From Curtobacterium sp. VKM Ac-2922 (GTDB taxonomy: Bacteria > Actinomycetota > Actinomycetes > Actinomycetales > Microbacteriaceae): a stretch of DNA of 64,000 bases. Of the stretch, positions 40,477 to 47,006 are shown piece after piece. The notes under the pieces are model-generated. The model was given only the letters and a program-made list of their open reading frames with translations, was not told the origin of the DNA and made no database searches. The stretch is from NCBI RefSeq assembly GCF_022815645.1, contig NZ_JALGRO010000016.1:1-64000 (forward strand), given 5' to 3'. Positions within the stretch are counted from its first letter, which is position 1, and each line of letters opens with the position of its first letter. Position numbers and translations under genes: made by a program.

Positions 40477-41952
40477 GTGATGACGACCATCGCCGCACCC
40501 GCCGCCGCGAGGGCGAGGACGTCACTGCCCGACGTCCTCGCCCTCGCGCGCGTCGTCGTGGCGACGATGGCACGCGGCGTGGTCGTCATGGTGCTCGGGC
40601 TCGCACTCTGGGCAGCGGTCCCGGCGGCGATCGGCTGGCAGCCCACCACGGAGATGACCGGCTCGATGGAACCCCGGCTGACCCCGGGTGACGTCGTGGT
40701 CTCGCGCCCGGTGGCCGCGAGCGCGCTGCACGTCGGGCAGGTCCTGCTCGCCGAGGACCCGGACCGGAGCGGAGCACTGCGCCTGCACCGGTTCGTCGCG
40801 ACCGGCCCCGACAGCGCGCTCATCACCAAGGGCGACGCGAACCCGGACGACGACTCCACCCCGGTGCGCCGTTCCGCCGTGCACGGTGTGGCGGTGCTCC
40901 GAGTGCCGTTCGTCGGCCTGCCGGTCCTGTGGATCCGCGACCACGAGTGGAGCAAGCTGCTGCTGCTCGCGGTCGGCGCGGCCGTCGTGCTCGCCGTGAC
41001 CACGATCGACCGACGCGTCCGGAACCCCGCCCACCCGGTCACGAACGGGACAGCCGCCACACCAGCCGTGCGTGTCCGGCGCACCCCCGCGGACCCGGAC
41101 ACCCGACGAGGCCGACGCCGCACCGAACGACGACACCGTCGCGTCGTGCGGATCGGAACGATCGCCGCCGTGCTGCTCGTCACCGGTGGGCTCACCGTCG
41201 GCCCGGCTGCAGCGGTGGCCGCGGGCTTCGGCAGCATCAGCGCCGACCCGACGTCGACCCTGCGCGCCGCCACGACCTTCCCGTGTCTCGCGCGGACGGT
41301 CACGAACAGCCCCACCTTCAGCTACCAGTTCAGCGCCGCGACCGGCACGATCGAGGCGGATGCGGCCGGCAACGGTCGGACGGGCACCCTGGCCTCCGGG
41401 GCGACCCGCGTCGGTGGCACCTGCGCAGACAGCCCGTACGTCACGCTCGACGGCGTCTCCGGACAGGTCACCGGCGCCAGCAACGCCCGGGTGACGGCGC
41501 CGACGACGTTCTCGCTCGAGGCGTGGATCCGCACGACGGGTGGCGGCGACGTCATCAGTTTCGGTGACAGCCAGTCGGGGACGTCGTCCGCCTACGACCG
41601 GACGCTCTACATCGCCTCGAACGGCCGGGCGTCCTTCGGGGTCTACAACGACTCCACCGAGGTCGTCCTCGCGCCGCACGGCTCGGTCGCCGACGGCCAG
41701 TGGCACCACCTCGTCGCCACCCTCGGCGCCGGCACGATGACCGTCTACGTCGACGGTGTCGCAACCGGCAGCACCACCGGCGTGGCCCCGCCGACCTACT
41801 CCGGCTGGTGGCGCGTCGGGTACGACAACCTGGCGACGTGGCAGGACCGTCCGAGCACCGACGCGTTCGCCGGCGACCTCGACGACGTCACGGTCTACCC
41901 CACGGCGCTCACGGCAGCGCAGGTCGCGACACTCGACCGGCAGGGCCGCTGA
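40477..41952 (+). CDS. SipW-like signal peptidase I fused to a LamG domain
   Basis: A 491-residue membrane protein. Helix 1 is at about 33-52. The ER-type peptidase site has Ser63 in TGSMEP, His104 in LHRF and Asp in TKGDANPDDD (119-126), i.e. Ser-His-Asp rather than Ser-Lys. A second helix is at about 155-175 and a third at about 224-250. Residues 290-485 form a LamG/concanavalin-like domain (TFSLEAWIRTTGGGDVISFG, WHHLVATLGAGTMTVYVDG). Fusion of a TasA-type peptidase to a surface-binding domain is unusual. GTG 40477 directly follows the upstream stop; ATG 40480 is also possible. Confidence 0.87.
   Translation: MMTTIAAPAAARARTSLPDVLALARVVVATMARGVVVMVLGLALWAAVPAAIGWQPTTEMTGSMEPRLTPGDVVVSRPVAASALHVGQVLLAEDPDRSGALRLHRFVATGPDSALITKGDANPDDDSTPVRRSAVHGVAVLRVPFVGLPVLWIRDHEWSKLLLLAVGAAVVLAVTTIDRRVRNPAHPVTNGTAATPAVRVRRTPADPDTRRGRRRTERRHRRVVRIGTIAAVLLVTGGLTVGPAAAVAAGFGSISADPTSTLRAATTFPCLARTVTNSPTFSYQFSAATGTIEADAAGNGRTGTLASGATRVGGTCADSPYVTLDGVSGQVTGASNARVTAPTTFSLEAWIRTTGGGDVISFGDSQSGTSSAYDRTLYIASNGRASFGVYNDSTEVVLAPHGSVADGQWHHLVATLGAGTMTVYVDGVATGSTTGVAPPTYSGWWRVGYDNLATWQDRPSTDAFAGDLDDVTVYPTALTAAQVATLDRQGR
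40506..40548 (+). repeat. 18-bp perfect inverted repeat inside the peptidase gene
   Basis: CGCGAGGGCGAGGACGTC (40506-40523), a 7-base loop and GACGTCCTCGCCCTCGCG (40531-40548), within codons 10-24 of the peptidase gene. The mRNA hairpin would be very stable and sits just after the abundant substrate's gene, so it may attenuate or protect the upstream message. Role inferred from position. Confidence 0.8.
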
Positions 41953-41961
41953 CCGACGGGC

Positions 41962-42978
41962 TCAGGCCCGTGCCGCTGCCAGCAGCGGCACGCTCGAGCC
42001 CCGCGGCTGCAGCGCCGTCGGCAGGACCTCGTGCCGGTCGACCCGCCGCCCGCGCAACTGCTCCACGACGAGCTCGACGACGCGGGCACCCATCCGTCGC
42101 CGGGGCTGGTCGACGGTCGTCAGGTCGAGTCGCGCCGCCAGGGCCGTGCCGTCGAACCCGGTCACGGCGGCCAGTCGCGGCAGGTCGAGCCCGGCGTCGT
42201 GCGCGGCACCGAGCAACCGAGCGGCGGTCGAGTCGTTCGCGGCGACGAACGCGGTCGCGCCCTGGTCCAGGTGGCGGGCGATCCGTCCGGGGTCGACGAC
42301 CAGCGCGTCGACGTCGTCGGTCCGCACCGCACCGAGCGCCCCGAGCCGTCCGGCGACCTCGGCGTGCACGAGCGCGCGACGCGTGGTGGACGGGTGGCCG
42401 GACTCCGCGACGAAGCAGGTGCGGACGTGCCCGAGCGACGCCAGGTGCAGCAGCAGCCCGCGCATGCCCGTCTCCTCGTCGGCGCTGACCGTGTCCACGC
42501 CGGTGCCCCGGGCCCGGACCGCGCCGGAGCCGAGGACGGCGACCGGCAGGTCCGCGGCGACCGCCGCCAGCCGTACCGGGTCGAGTCGGCTGCTGACCAC
42601 CGCGACCCCGAGGACACCGTCGGCCGACCCGTGGCAGGCGTGCAGAGCCTCCAGTCCGGCGGCCAGCCGGAGGTCGTCGCGGAAGCCGTCCACGACGCGC
42701 AGGTCGAAGCCGAGGGTCGCCGCGGTCGCGTGCGCACTCGCCAGGACCTCGGCGTGGAAGGGGTTCGCGGCCTCGGTGACGAGCACCCCGATGACCAGCG
42801 GCCCGTCGTCGGCGCGGCGGCGCGCGAGGTCGCCGACCGGCAGACCCAGGGCGTCAGCTGCACGCACCGCATCTGCCCGTCGGCGCGCGGACACGCCGTC
42901 GTCGCCGCGCAGGGCGAGGGACACCAGCGAACGGGACATCCCGGTCGCGCTGGCGACGTCCGCCAACGTGACGGTCAC
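41962..42978 (-). CDS. LacI-family repressor, candidate regulator of the phosphoester regulon
   Basis: A 338-residue LacI protein; helix-turn-helix at residues 3-25 (VTLADVASATGMSRSLVSLAL) then sensor domain (PLVIGVLVTEAANPFHAEVL). GTG 42978 overlaps the 2H phosphoesterase stop (GTGA), so both are one operon. The promoter of that operon and that of the Ugp-like importer carry the same GGGAACGTTCCC palindrome, centred as LacI operators are. I infer that this protein controls both, with an imported ligand as inducer. It ends nine bases from the convergent peptidase gene. Confidence 0.92.
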   Translation of the reverse strand: MTVTLADVASATGMSRSLVSLALRGDDGVSARRRADAVRAADALGLPVGDLARRRADDGPLVIGVLVTEAANPFHAEVLASAHATAATLGFDLRVVDGFRDDLRLAAGLEALHACHGSADGVLGVAVVSSRLDPVRLAAVAADLPVAVLGSGAVRARGTGVDTVSADEETGMRGLLLHLASLGHVRTCFVAESGHPSTTRRALVHAEVAGRLGALGAVRTDDVDALVVDPGRIARHLDQGATAFVAANDSTAARLLGAAHDAGLDLPRLAAVTGFDGTALAARLDLTTVDQPRRRMGARVVELVVEQLRGRRVDRHEVLPTALQPRGSSVPLLAAARA

Positions 42979-43625
42979 GCCAGCGTCCAGGTGCGGACGT
43001 GCTCCCACGTCATGGTGTGCCACCAGCGACCGCTCCAGTCCGGGCTGGCCGTGCGGTACAGCACCACCGTGTCGCCGCGGAAGCCGGACGGCACGTCGAC
43101 GCCGAGGTCGCGGATGAACGCGCCGACCTCGTCGTGCAGGTCCGGCCGGCCGTACAGGTCGTGCGAGGCGAGCGACAGGTGCCCGCGCCAGTGCTCCGGG
43201 TCGTAGTCGTTCGACAGCGGCGAGTGCATCGGCACGCGGAACGGGGCCACCGCGGCATCGACGTCCGCGGCCAGGCGCACGAAGTCCTGGTTCACCGAGC
43301 CGTCCGGGCGCTCGGCGACGTCGTACACGTAGCCGATGCCCTGCTCGCGGACGCCGGCGTTGTGCACGTCGAACGCCGGCCGGTCCCGCAACAGGGTGGT
43401 CAGGGCGGCCTCGACGTCGGCGATGTCGCCGCCGAAGGGCTGGCTGCCGACCAGGGTGGCGTGGGGCGGGAACGCGCCGGCGGACACCAGGCCGTACTGG
43501 GCGCGGAGCTGGTCGGTGACCACCGTGACCGCCCGGCACGTGCGGGCGTCGGGGCGCAGGTAGACGCCGTAGCGGTAGGGGTCGCCCGCGTCGAGGGGGC
43601 GCTTGGCAGGGTGCGTGTGGGACAT
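42975..43625 (-). CDS. 2H phosphoesterase (2'-5' RNA ligase-like) family protein
   Basis: A 216-residue protein with the two HxT/Sx motifs of the 2H superfamily: HATL (His55, in AFPPHATLVGS) and HLSL (His149, in WRGHLSLAS). These paired histidines open cyclic phosphates or 2'-5' linkages. ATG 43625. It is co-transcribed with a LacI repressor and shares its operator with a UgpB-like importer, which suggests a cyclic phosphodiester in a catabolic pathway rather than RNA repair. PHO-box-like repeats lie upstream. The residues around HATL fit the family; substrate unproven. Confidence 0.87.
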   Translation of the reverse strand: MSHTHPAKRPLDAGDPYRYGVYLRPDARTCRAVTVVTDQLRAQYGLVSAGAFPPHATLVGSQPFGGDIADVEAALTTLLRDRPAFDVHNAGVREQGIGYVYDVAERPDGSVNQDFVRLAADVDAAVAPFRVPMHSPLSNDYDPEHWRGHLSLASHDLYGRPDLHDEVGAFIRDLGVDVPSGFRGDTVVLYRTASPDWSGRWWHTMTWEHVRTWTLA

Positions 43626-43664
43626 GGTCTCCGTCCGGTGGCCGGTCTGTGGGCCGTCGCGTGA

Positions 43665-43684
43665 GATAGGGAACGTTCCCTATC
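43665..43684. promoter_or_regulatory. 20-bp LacI operator upstream of the 2H phosphoesterase
   Basis: GATAGGGAACGTTCCCTATC, a perfect 20-bp palindrome 40 bp upstream of ATG 43625. Its 16-bp core is identical to that at 36122-36137. Twin use of one operator by two transcripts 7.5 kb apart defines a small regulon. Confidence 0.85.
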
Positions 43685-43716
43685 GTGCTCGGGATGCGCG
43701 CGGGTCGCATCCGTCT

Positions 43717-43749
43717 GGACGGCGACGCCCCGGTGAACGGCGGGTGACG
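43717..43749 (-). promoter_or_regulatory. PHO-box-like repeats upstream of the 2H phosphoesterase
   Basis: On the minus strand three contiguous 11-bp units read CGTCACCCGCC (43749-43739), GTTCACCGGGG (43738-43728) and CGTCGCCGTCC (43727-43717), oriented toward the gene at 43625. The central unit is a perfect GTTCACC core; the outer two match 5 and 4 of 7 positions. Weaker than the arrays at 36.2 and 37.2 kb. Confidence 0.5.
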
Positions 43750-43760
43750 TGGCGCGCTCC

Positions 43761-43812
43761 GCGCCGGACGGGAGGCCCGGTGCCAGCCCGCCACGGGCCT
43801 CCTGTCCGGCGC
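43761..43812. terminator. long palindromic terminator, family copy 8
   Basis: GCGCCGGACGGGAGGCCCG pairs with CGGGCCTCCTGTCCGGCGC with one mismatch; loop of 14. It follows the stop of the LacI gene at 43825. Its apical part mixes the GGTGCC and GCCACG subtypes, a recombinant-looking loop. Confidence 0.75.
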
Positions 43813-43824
43813 GCCGAGCGCTGG

Positions 43825-44838
43825 TCAGCGCCGCGCGAGCGTGCGGCCGGCGACCAGGGCGCCGTCGATCGCGGTGTGGGTCGCGCTCGAGGTCCGGCCG
43901 TCGATCTGGTCGACGACGTCGTCCACCGAGAGCGCGCCGATCACGCCCAGGGGCTGCCGCCACGACGTGATGCCGAGCAGTTCCGTGGCGTACGGCAGGA
44001 TCCCGTCGTACCCGGTGACCGACAGGTCGGCCGGCGCCTGGAGCCCCCGTCGGCGCATCGCCTCGAGCACCCCGACGGCCCACAGGTCGCTCGGCGCCAT
44101 GACCGCCGTGACGCCCCCGGCCTGCAGCAGCTGGTCAATGAACGAGTCCAGGGAACGAGGGTCGGCGCCGTGGTCCTCGGAGCGGATGCGCAGCACGTCG
44201 ACACCGCGGGCGCGGAGCCGCCGCACCATCGCATCGGTCCGTGCGGACTGGGTCAACGAGCCGGACGGCGACACCGTCAGCACCGCGACGCGCTCGTGCC
44301 CGAGGTCCGCGACCCGGTCGGCCAGCGCCCGCCCGCCGCCGCGTTCGTCGCAGTACACGCTGCTGACCGACTCGTCGCGCTCCGGGCGCCCCGCGACCAC
44401 GGTCGGGATGCGGCGCGCGAACGGCAGCACGTCCTCGACGGGCAGAGCCCCACTGCAGACGATCAAGCCCTCGACGCGCAGTGACACCAGGGTCTCGAGG
44501 GCGCGGCGTTCCTCGGCGATCGGGAACGAACCGGCACCCGTTGCCGTGACGACCCGGTAGCCACGCTCGGCTGCGCGCAGCTGGAACGCGGTCAGCAGGT
44601 GCCCGTAGAACGGCGTCGAGGCGTCGCGGACGAACGCGCCGAGCGTGTGCGTCCGGTGCGCCGACATGCCCCGGGCGTTCGCGTTCGCCACGTAGCCCAG
44701 GTCGATGGCGGCCTGTTTCACGCGGTCGACGGTCGCGGGCGCCACGCCGTACGCCCCGGCGAGCGCGCGTGACACGACGGACTTCGAGACGCCGGCGGCT
44801 GCGGCGACGTCGAGGATCGTCGGGACCGCGCTGCTCAC
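43825..44838 (-). CDS. LacI-family transcriptional regulator near the hydroxycinnamate genes
   Basis: A 337-residue LacI protein: helix-turn-helix at residues 6-30 (PTILDVAAAAGVSKSVVSRALAG cut to its first part) and a sensor domain (HTLGAFVRDASTPFYGHLL). GTG 44838 is used; an upstream ATG on the same strand is out of frame and stops at once. It lies 68 bp after the alpha/beta hydrolase and reads the same way, so it may be read through from the decarboxylase operon or have its own promoter (TAGCGT about 30 bp upstream). Target and ligand unknown. Confidence 0.9.
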   Translation of the reverse strand: MSSAVPTILDVAAAAGVSKSVVSRALAGAYGVAPATVDRVKQAAIDLGYVANANARGMSAHRTHTLGAFVRDASTPFYGHLLTAFQLRAAERGYRVVTATGAGSFPIAEERRALETLVSLRVEGLIVCSGALPVEDVLPFARRIPTVVAGRPERDESVSSVYCDERGGGRALADRVADLGHERVAVLTVSPSGSLTQSARTDAMVRRLRARGVDVLRIRSEDHGADPRSLDSFIDQLLQAGGVTAVMAPSDLWAVGVLEAMRRRGLQAPADLSVTGYDGILPYATELLGITSWRQPLGVIGALSVDDVVDQIDGRTSSATHTAIDGALVAGRTLARR

Positions 44839-44906
44839 CGCGTGGGCCGTCGTCTGGTCATGCCCTCACGCTAGCGGCGACTCGTCGCGGCCGGGGTCGA
44901 TCGCGG

Positions 44907-45707
44907 TCAGAGTCCGGTGAACGCCAGGAGTCGACGGAGCAGGTCCTGACGGAGCGGGACTGACGACCAGCCGTGGTCGGCGCCCTGGACGGAGACGAAC
45001 GTCGCACCGGGCAGCAGTTCGCCGTAGCGCTGGCCGTACTCGACGGGGACGATCGTGTCGGCCGTGCCGTGCACGACCATCGCCGGCCCGCGGTAGCCCA
45101 CAGCGACACCGTACGGGTCGAGCCCCGCCTGGACCTCGTCGATGAACGCCGGCCCGAGTGCGGTGCCGCCGAAGTCGAACCAGCCGCGCTGGCGGACCGG
45201 GGCGATGGGCTGGCCCATGATCGCGTCGTGCACGGTGATGTCGTCGATCACGACACCGGCGGGCGACCACAGTGTCAGGGACCGGACCAGGTCGGGCACG
45301 CCGGCCGCGGCCATCGCCGACTCGACCGCACCCAGGCTGTGCGCGACGACGTGCACCGGCGCCCCGGCGTCGGCGGCGAGCTGCTGGACCATGGCGGTGA
45401 CCTGGGCGACCTCGTCCCCGATGGTGATCCGGGCGAAGTCCCCGTCACTGACACCGTGCCCGAGCCGGGAGTACGAGCGCACCCCGACGCCACGCTCGGC
45501 CAGGACACGCGCAGTCTGCACGAACAGCTGGCGCGCACCGGTGTCGGTGTCGCCGAACCCGTGCACGAGCAGGACAGCCGGGGCGCCGGGTCGGACCCCG
45601 CCGTACTCCCAGCCACGCAACAGTCGGCCGCGGTGGTCGAGGGTGATCGCGGTGGTCGGGACGCTGCCGGTGTCAGCGCCGGTCCCCGGCTCGAGCAGGT
45701 CGGCCAT
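44907..45707 (-). CDS. alpha/beta-fold hydrolase, esterase-like
   Basis: A 266-residue alpha/beta hydrolase: HGFGDTDTGARQLF (oxyanion region, about 44-58), nucleophile in VAHSLGAVES (Ser near 122), HGTADTIVP (Asp region near 213) and the catalytic His in GADHGWSS (near 247). The gene begins at ATG 45707, two bases after the stop of phenolic acid decarboxylase. That coupling suggests a feruloyl- or coumaroyl-esterase that releases the acid used by the decarboxylase. This is inference from context; the fold alone does not show it. Confidence 0.88.
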   Translation of the reverse strand: MADLLEPGTGADTGSVPTTAITLDHRGRLLRGWEYGGVRPGAPAVLLVHGFGDTDTGARQLFVQTARVLAERGVGVRSYSRLGHGVSDGDFARITIGDEVAQVTAMVQQLAADAGAPVHVVAHSLGAVESAMAAAGVPDLVRSLTLWSPAGVVIDDITVHDAIMGQPIAPVRQRGWFDFGGTALGPAFIDEVQAGLDPYGVAVGYRGPAMVVHGTADTIVPVEYGQRYGELLPGATFVSVQGADHGWSSVPLRQDLLRRLLAFTGL

Positions 45708-45709
45708 GG

Positions 45710-46237
45710 TCAGTTGCTCCGGTCGGCGAAGCCCGCGGGCAGGTCGGCGGGCGCGGTGTCGATCACGGTCTCGTCGTCCTGACCGACGTGCTCGAACAGC
45801 GTGATGTGCGCGAACTCCGGCACGACGTAGATCGGGTACGTCGGACCCTGGTCGCGGTACTCCCGCATCCGGTCCAGGTGGTCGTTCTGGAACAGCACCG
45901 TCTTGCTGCCGTCCTGCTCCACCCAGTGCGGGAAGAAGATCGTGCCGTGCAGCACGCGCTCGCCGGGGACGACGTTCACGACGACGCTGGTGCCGGTGGG
46001 CTCGTTCCACGACACCTTGTAGACACCCTCGGTCAGGACGACCAGGTCGACCTGCTGGTCCTTGACCCAGCGGCCGCCGACCATGCCGGTGTGGATGCGG
46101 TAGTCGATCGTGGTGGCGTTCTTGACGTACATCTCGTACTGCCAGCCGTTGGCGTAGGTGTAGATGAACCGGTGTCCGACGATGCCGGAGAGGTCCTGGG
46201 TCGGGACGGGGTGCGCAACGCTCGTGGTGATGTCCAT
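45710..46237 (-). CDS. padC: phenolic acid decarboxylase
   Basis: A 175-residue cofactor-free decarboxylase converting ferulic, p-coumaric or caffeic acid to vinyl phenols. Family blocks are [20 protein letters not shown] (about 19-38), [41 protein letters not shown] and [15 protein letters not shown], with the active-site Tyr and Glu in the first and third. Length fits the family. ATG 46237 lies opposite a MarR gene; the intergenic nested inverted repeat suggests repression relieved by the phenolic acid, as for PadR-controlled genes elsewhere. It marks a plant-associated lifestyle. Confidence 0.95.
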   Translation of the reverse strand: MDITTSVAHPVPTQDLSGIVGHRFIYTYANGWQYEMYVKNATTIDYRIHTGMVGGRWVKDQQVDLVVLTEGVYKVSWNEPTGTSVVVNVVPGERVLHGTIFFPHWVEQDGSKTVLFQNDHLDRMREYRDQGPTYPIYVVPEFAHITLFEHVGQDDETVIDTAPADLPAGFADRSN

Positions 46238-46252
46238 GCATCTGAGTTTGCC

Positions 46253-46307
46253 GTCGAATTGCGTTTGTTGCAAGCGTAGTTCGACGACAACTGCCCGTGA
46301 GTACGCT
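46253..46307. promoter_or_regulatory. padC/marR intergenic operator and leaderless marR promoter
   Basis: Nested inverted repeats: GTCGAA (46253-46258) with TTCGAC (46280-46285) outside, TTGC (46259-46262) with GCAA (46270-46273) inside. Rightward, -35 TTCGAC (46280-46285), a 16-bp spacer and -10 TACGCT (46302-46307) end six bases before ATG 46314. Confidence 0.6.
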
Positions 46308-46313
46308 GACCGG

Positions 46314-46775
46314 ATGACCCCGCGCACGCCCGACCCCGACCTGCCCCTGGCGGCGCGGCTGCTCAGCGCGGAGATCGGGCCGCTCCGTCGGGCGCTCCTG
46401 ACCACGGCGCGGAGGAGCGGAGCACTGCCCGAGATCCCCGACGCGCAGATCGAGGTGCTGCGTCGCCTGGACGAGGACGGCTGGTCCAGCCCGACACAAC
46501 TCGGTCGGACCCTGGGCCTGGCTCGCTCCACGGTGAGCAACCTCGTCGCCGCGATGCAGCGCGACGGCCTGGTCGAACGACGCCTGGCCGCAGGCGACGG
46601 GCGGAGCACCGAGGTCGGACTGACCGAACTGGCCCGCGAGCGCCTGACGGTCTACGACGCCGCCGCCGAGCGCGTGCTCGTCGCGGCGATCGGCAGTCTG
46701 CCCGTCGAGGCCCAGCACGCCCTGGCCGCCGCCGTGCCCCACCTGGGCGACCTGCGACGCGCGCTGGAGACCTGA
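46314..46775 (+). CDS. MarR-family regulator divergent from padC
   Basis: A 153-residue MarR protein: helix-turn-helix at about 58-80 ([20 protein letters not shown]) and wing [16 protein letters not shown] 46314, predicted leaderless from the adjacent TACGCT box. It is the obvious candidate repressor of the padC operon, with a hydroxycinnamate as ligand. The gap downstream (46776-47006) holds a long inverted repeat and the fucosidase promoter. Confidence 0.9.
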   Translation: MTPRTPDPDLPLAARLLSAEIGPLRRALLTTARRSGALPEIPDAQIEVLRRLDEDGWSSPTQLGRTLGLARSTVSNLVAAMQRDGLVERRLAAGDGRSTEVGLTELARERLTVYDAAAERVLVAAIGSLPVEAQHALAAAVPHLGDLRRALET

Positions 46776-46801
46776 CGCGGCCACGCGCAGTCGAGCCCCG
46801 C

Positions 46802-46869
46802 CGAGTCTCGGCCCCGCGGACAGATCGCGCCCGTCGCACGCCGCATCCTGTCCGCCCGGCCGAGACTCG
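46802..46869. repeat. 22-bp arm inverted repeat
   Basis: CGAGTCTCGGCC, then CCGCGGACAG (46802-46823) is inverted at 46848-46869, with two central mismatches and a 24-base loop. It is unlike the terminator family. A direct repeat CGCTGGCCGCGGCG (46871 and 46898 region) follows. It may end the marR transcript or be a mobile palindromic element. Confidence 0.65.
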
Positions 46870-46931
46870 CCGCTGGCCGCGGCGTCGGGACACCGGCGCT
46901 GGCCGCGGCGGGGCTGCCGCGCGCGACCGGG

Positions 46932-46964
46932 TGACAGCGAGCACCGCGCAGACATAGGATGTCT
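46932..46964 (+). promoter_or_regulatory. promoter and operator of the fucosidase gene
   Basis: -35 TGACAG (46932-46937), a 17-bp spacer and -10 TAGGAT (46955-46960). The palindrome AGACAT-AGG-ATGTCT (46950-46964) is centred on the -10, a strong repressor-site candidate. No regulator gene for it is recognised next to the fucosidase. Confidence 0.65.
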
Positions 46965-47006
46965 GTGCTCGCGGCATCGGCGCCGCGCAACCGATCGGAG
47001 CACCTC

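Noticed and set aside
40506-40548. Inverted repeat considered as an intrinsic terminator
   Set aside because: It lies inside the coding region of the peptidase, without a T-run; kept as a possible attenuator instead.
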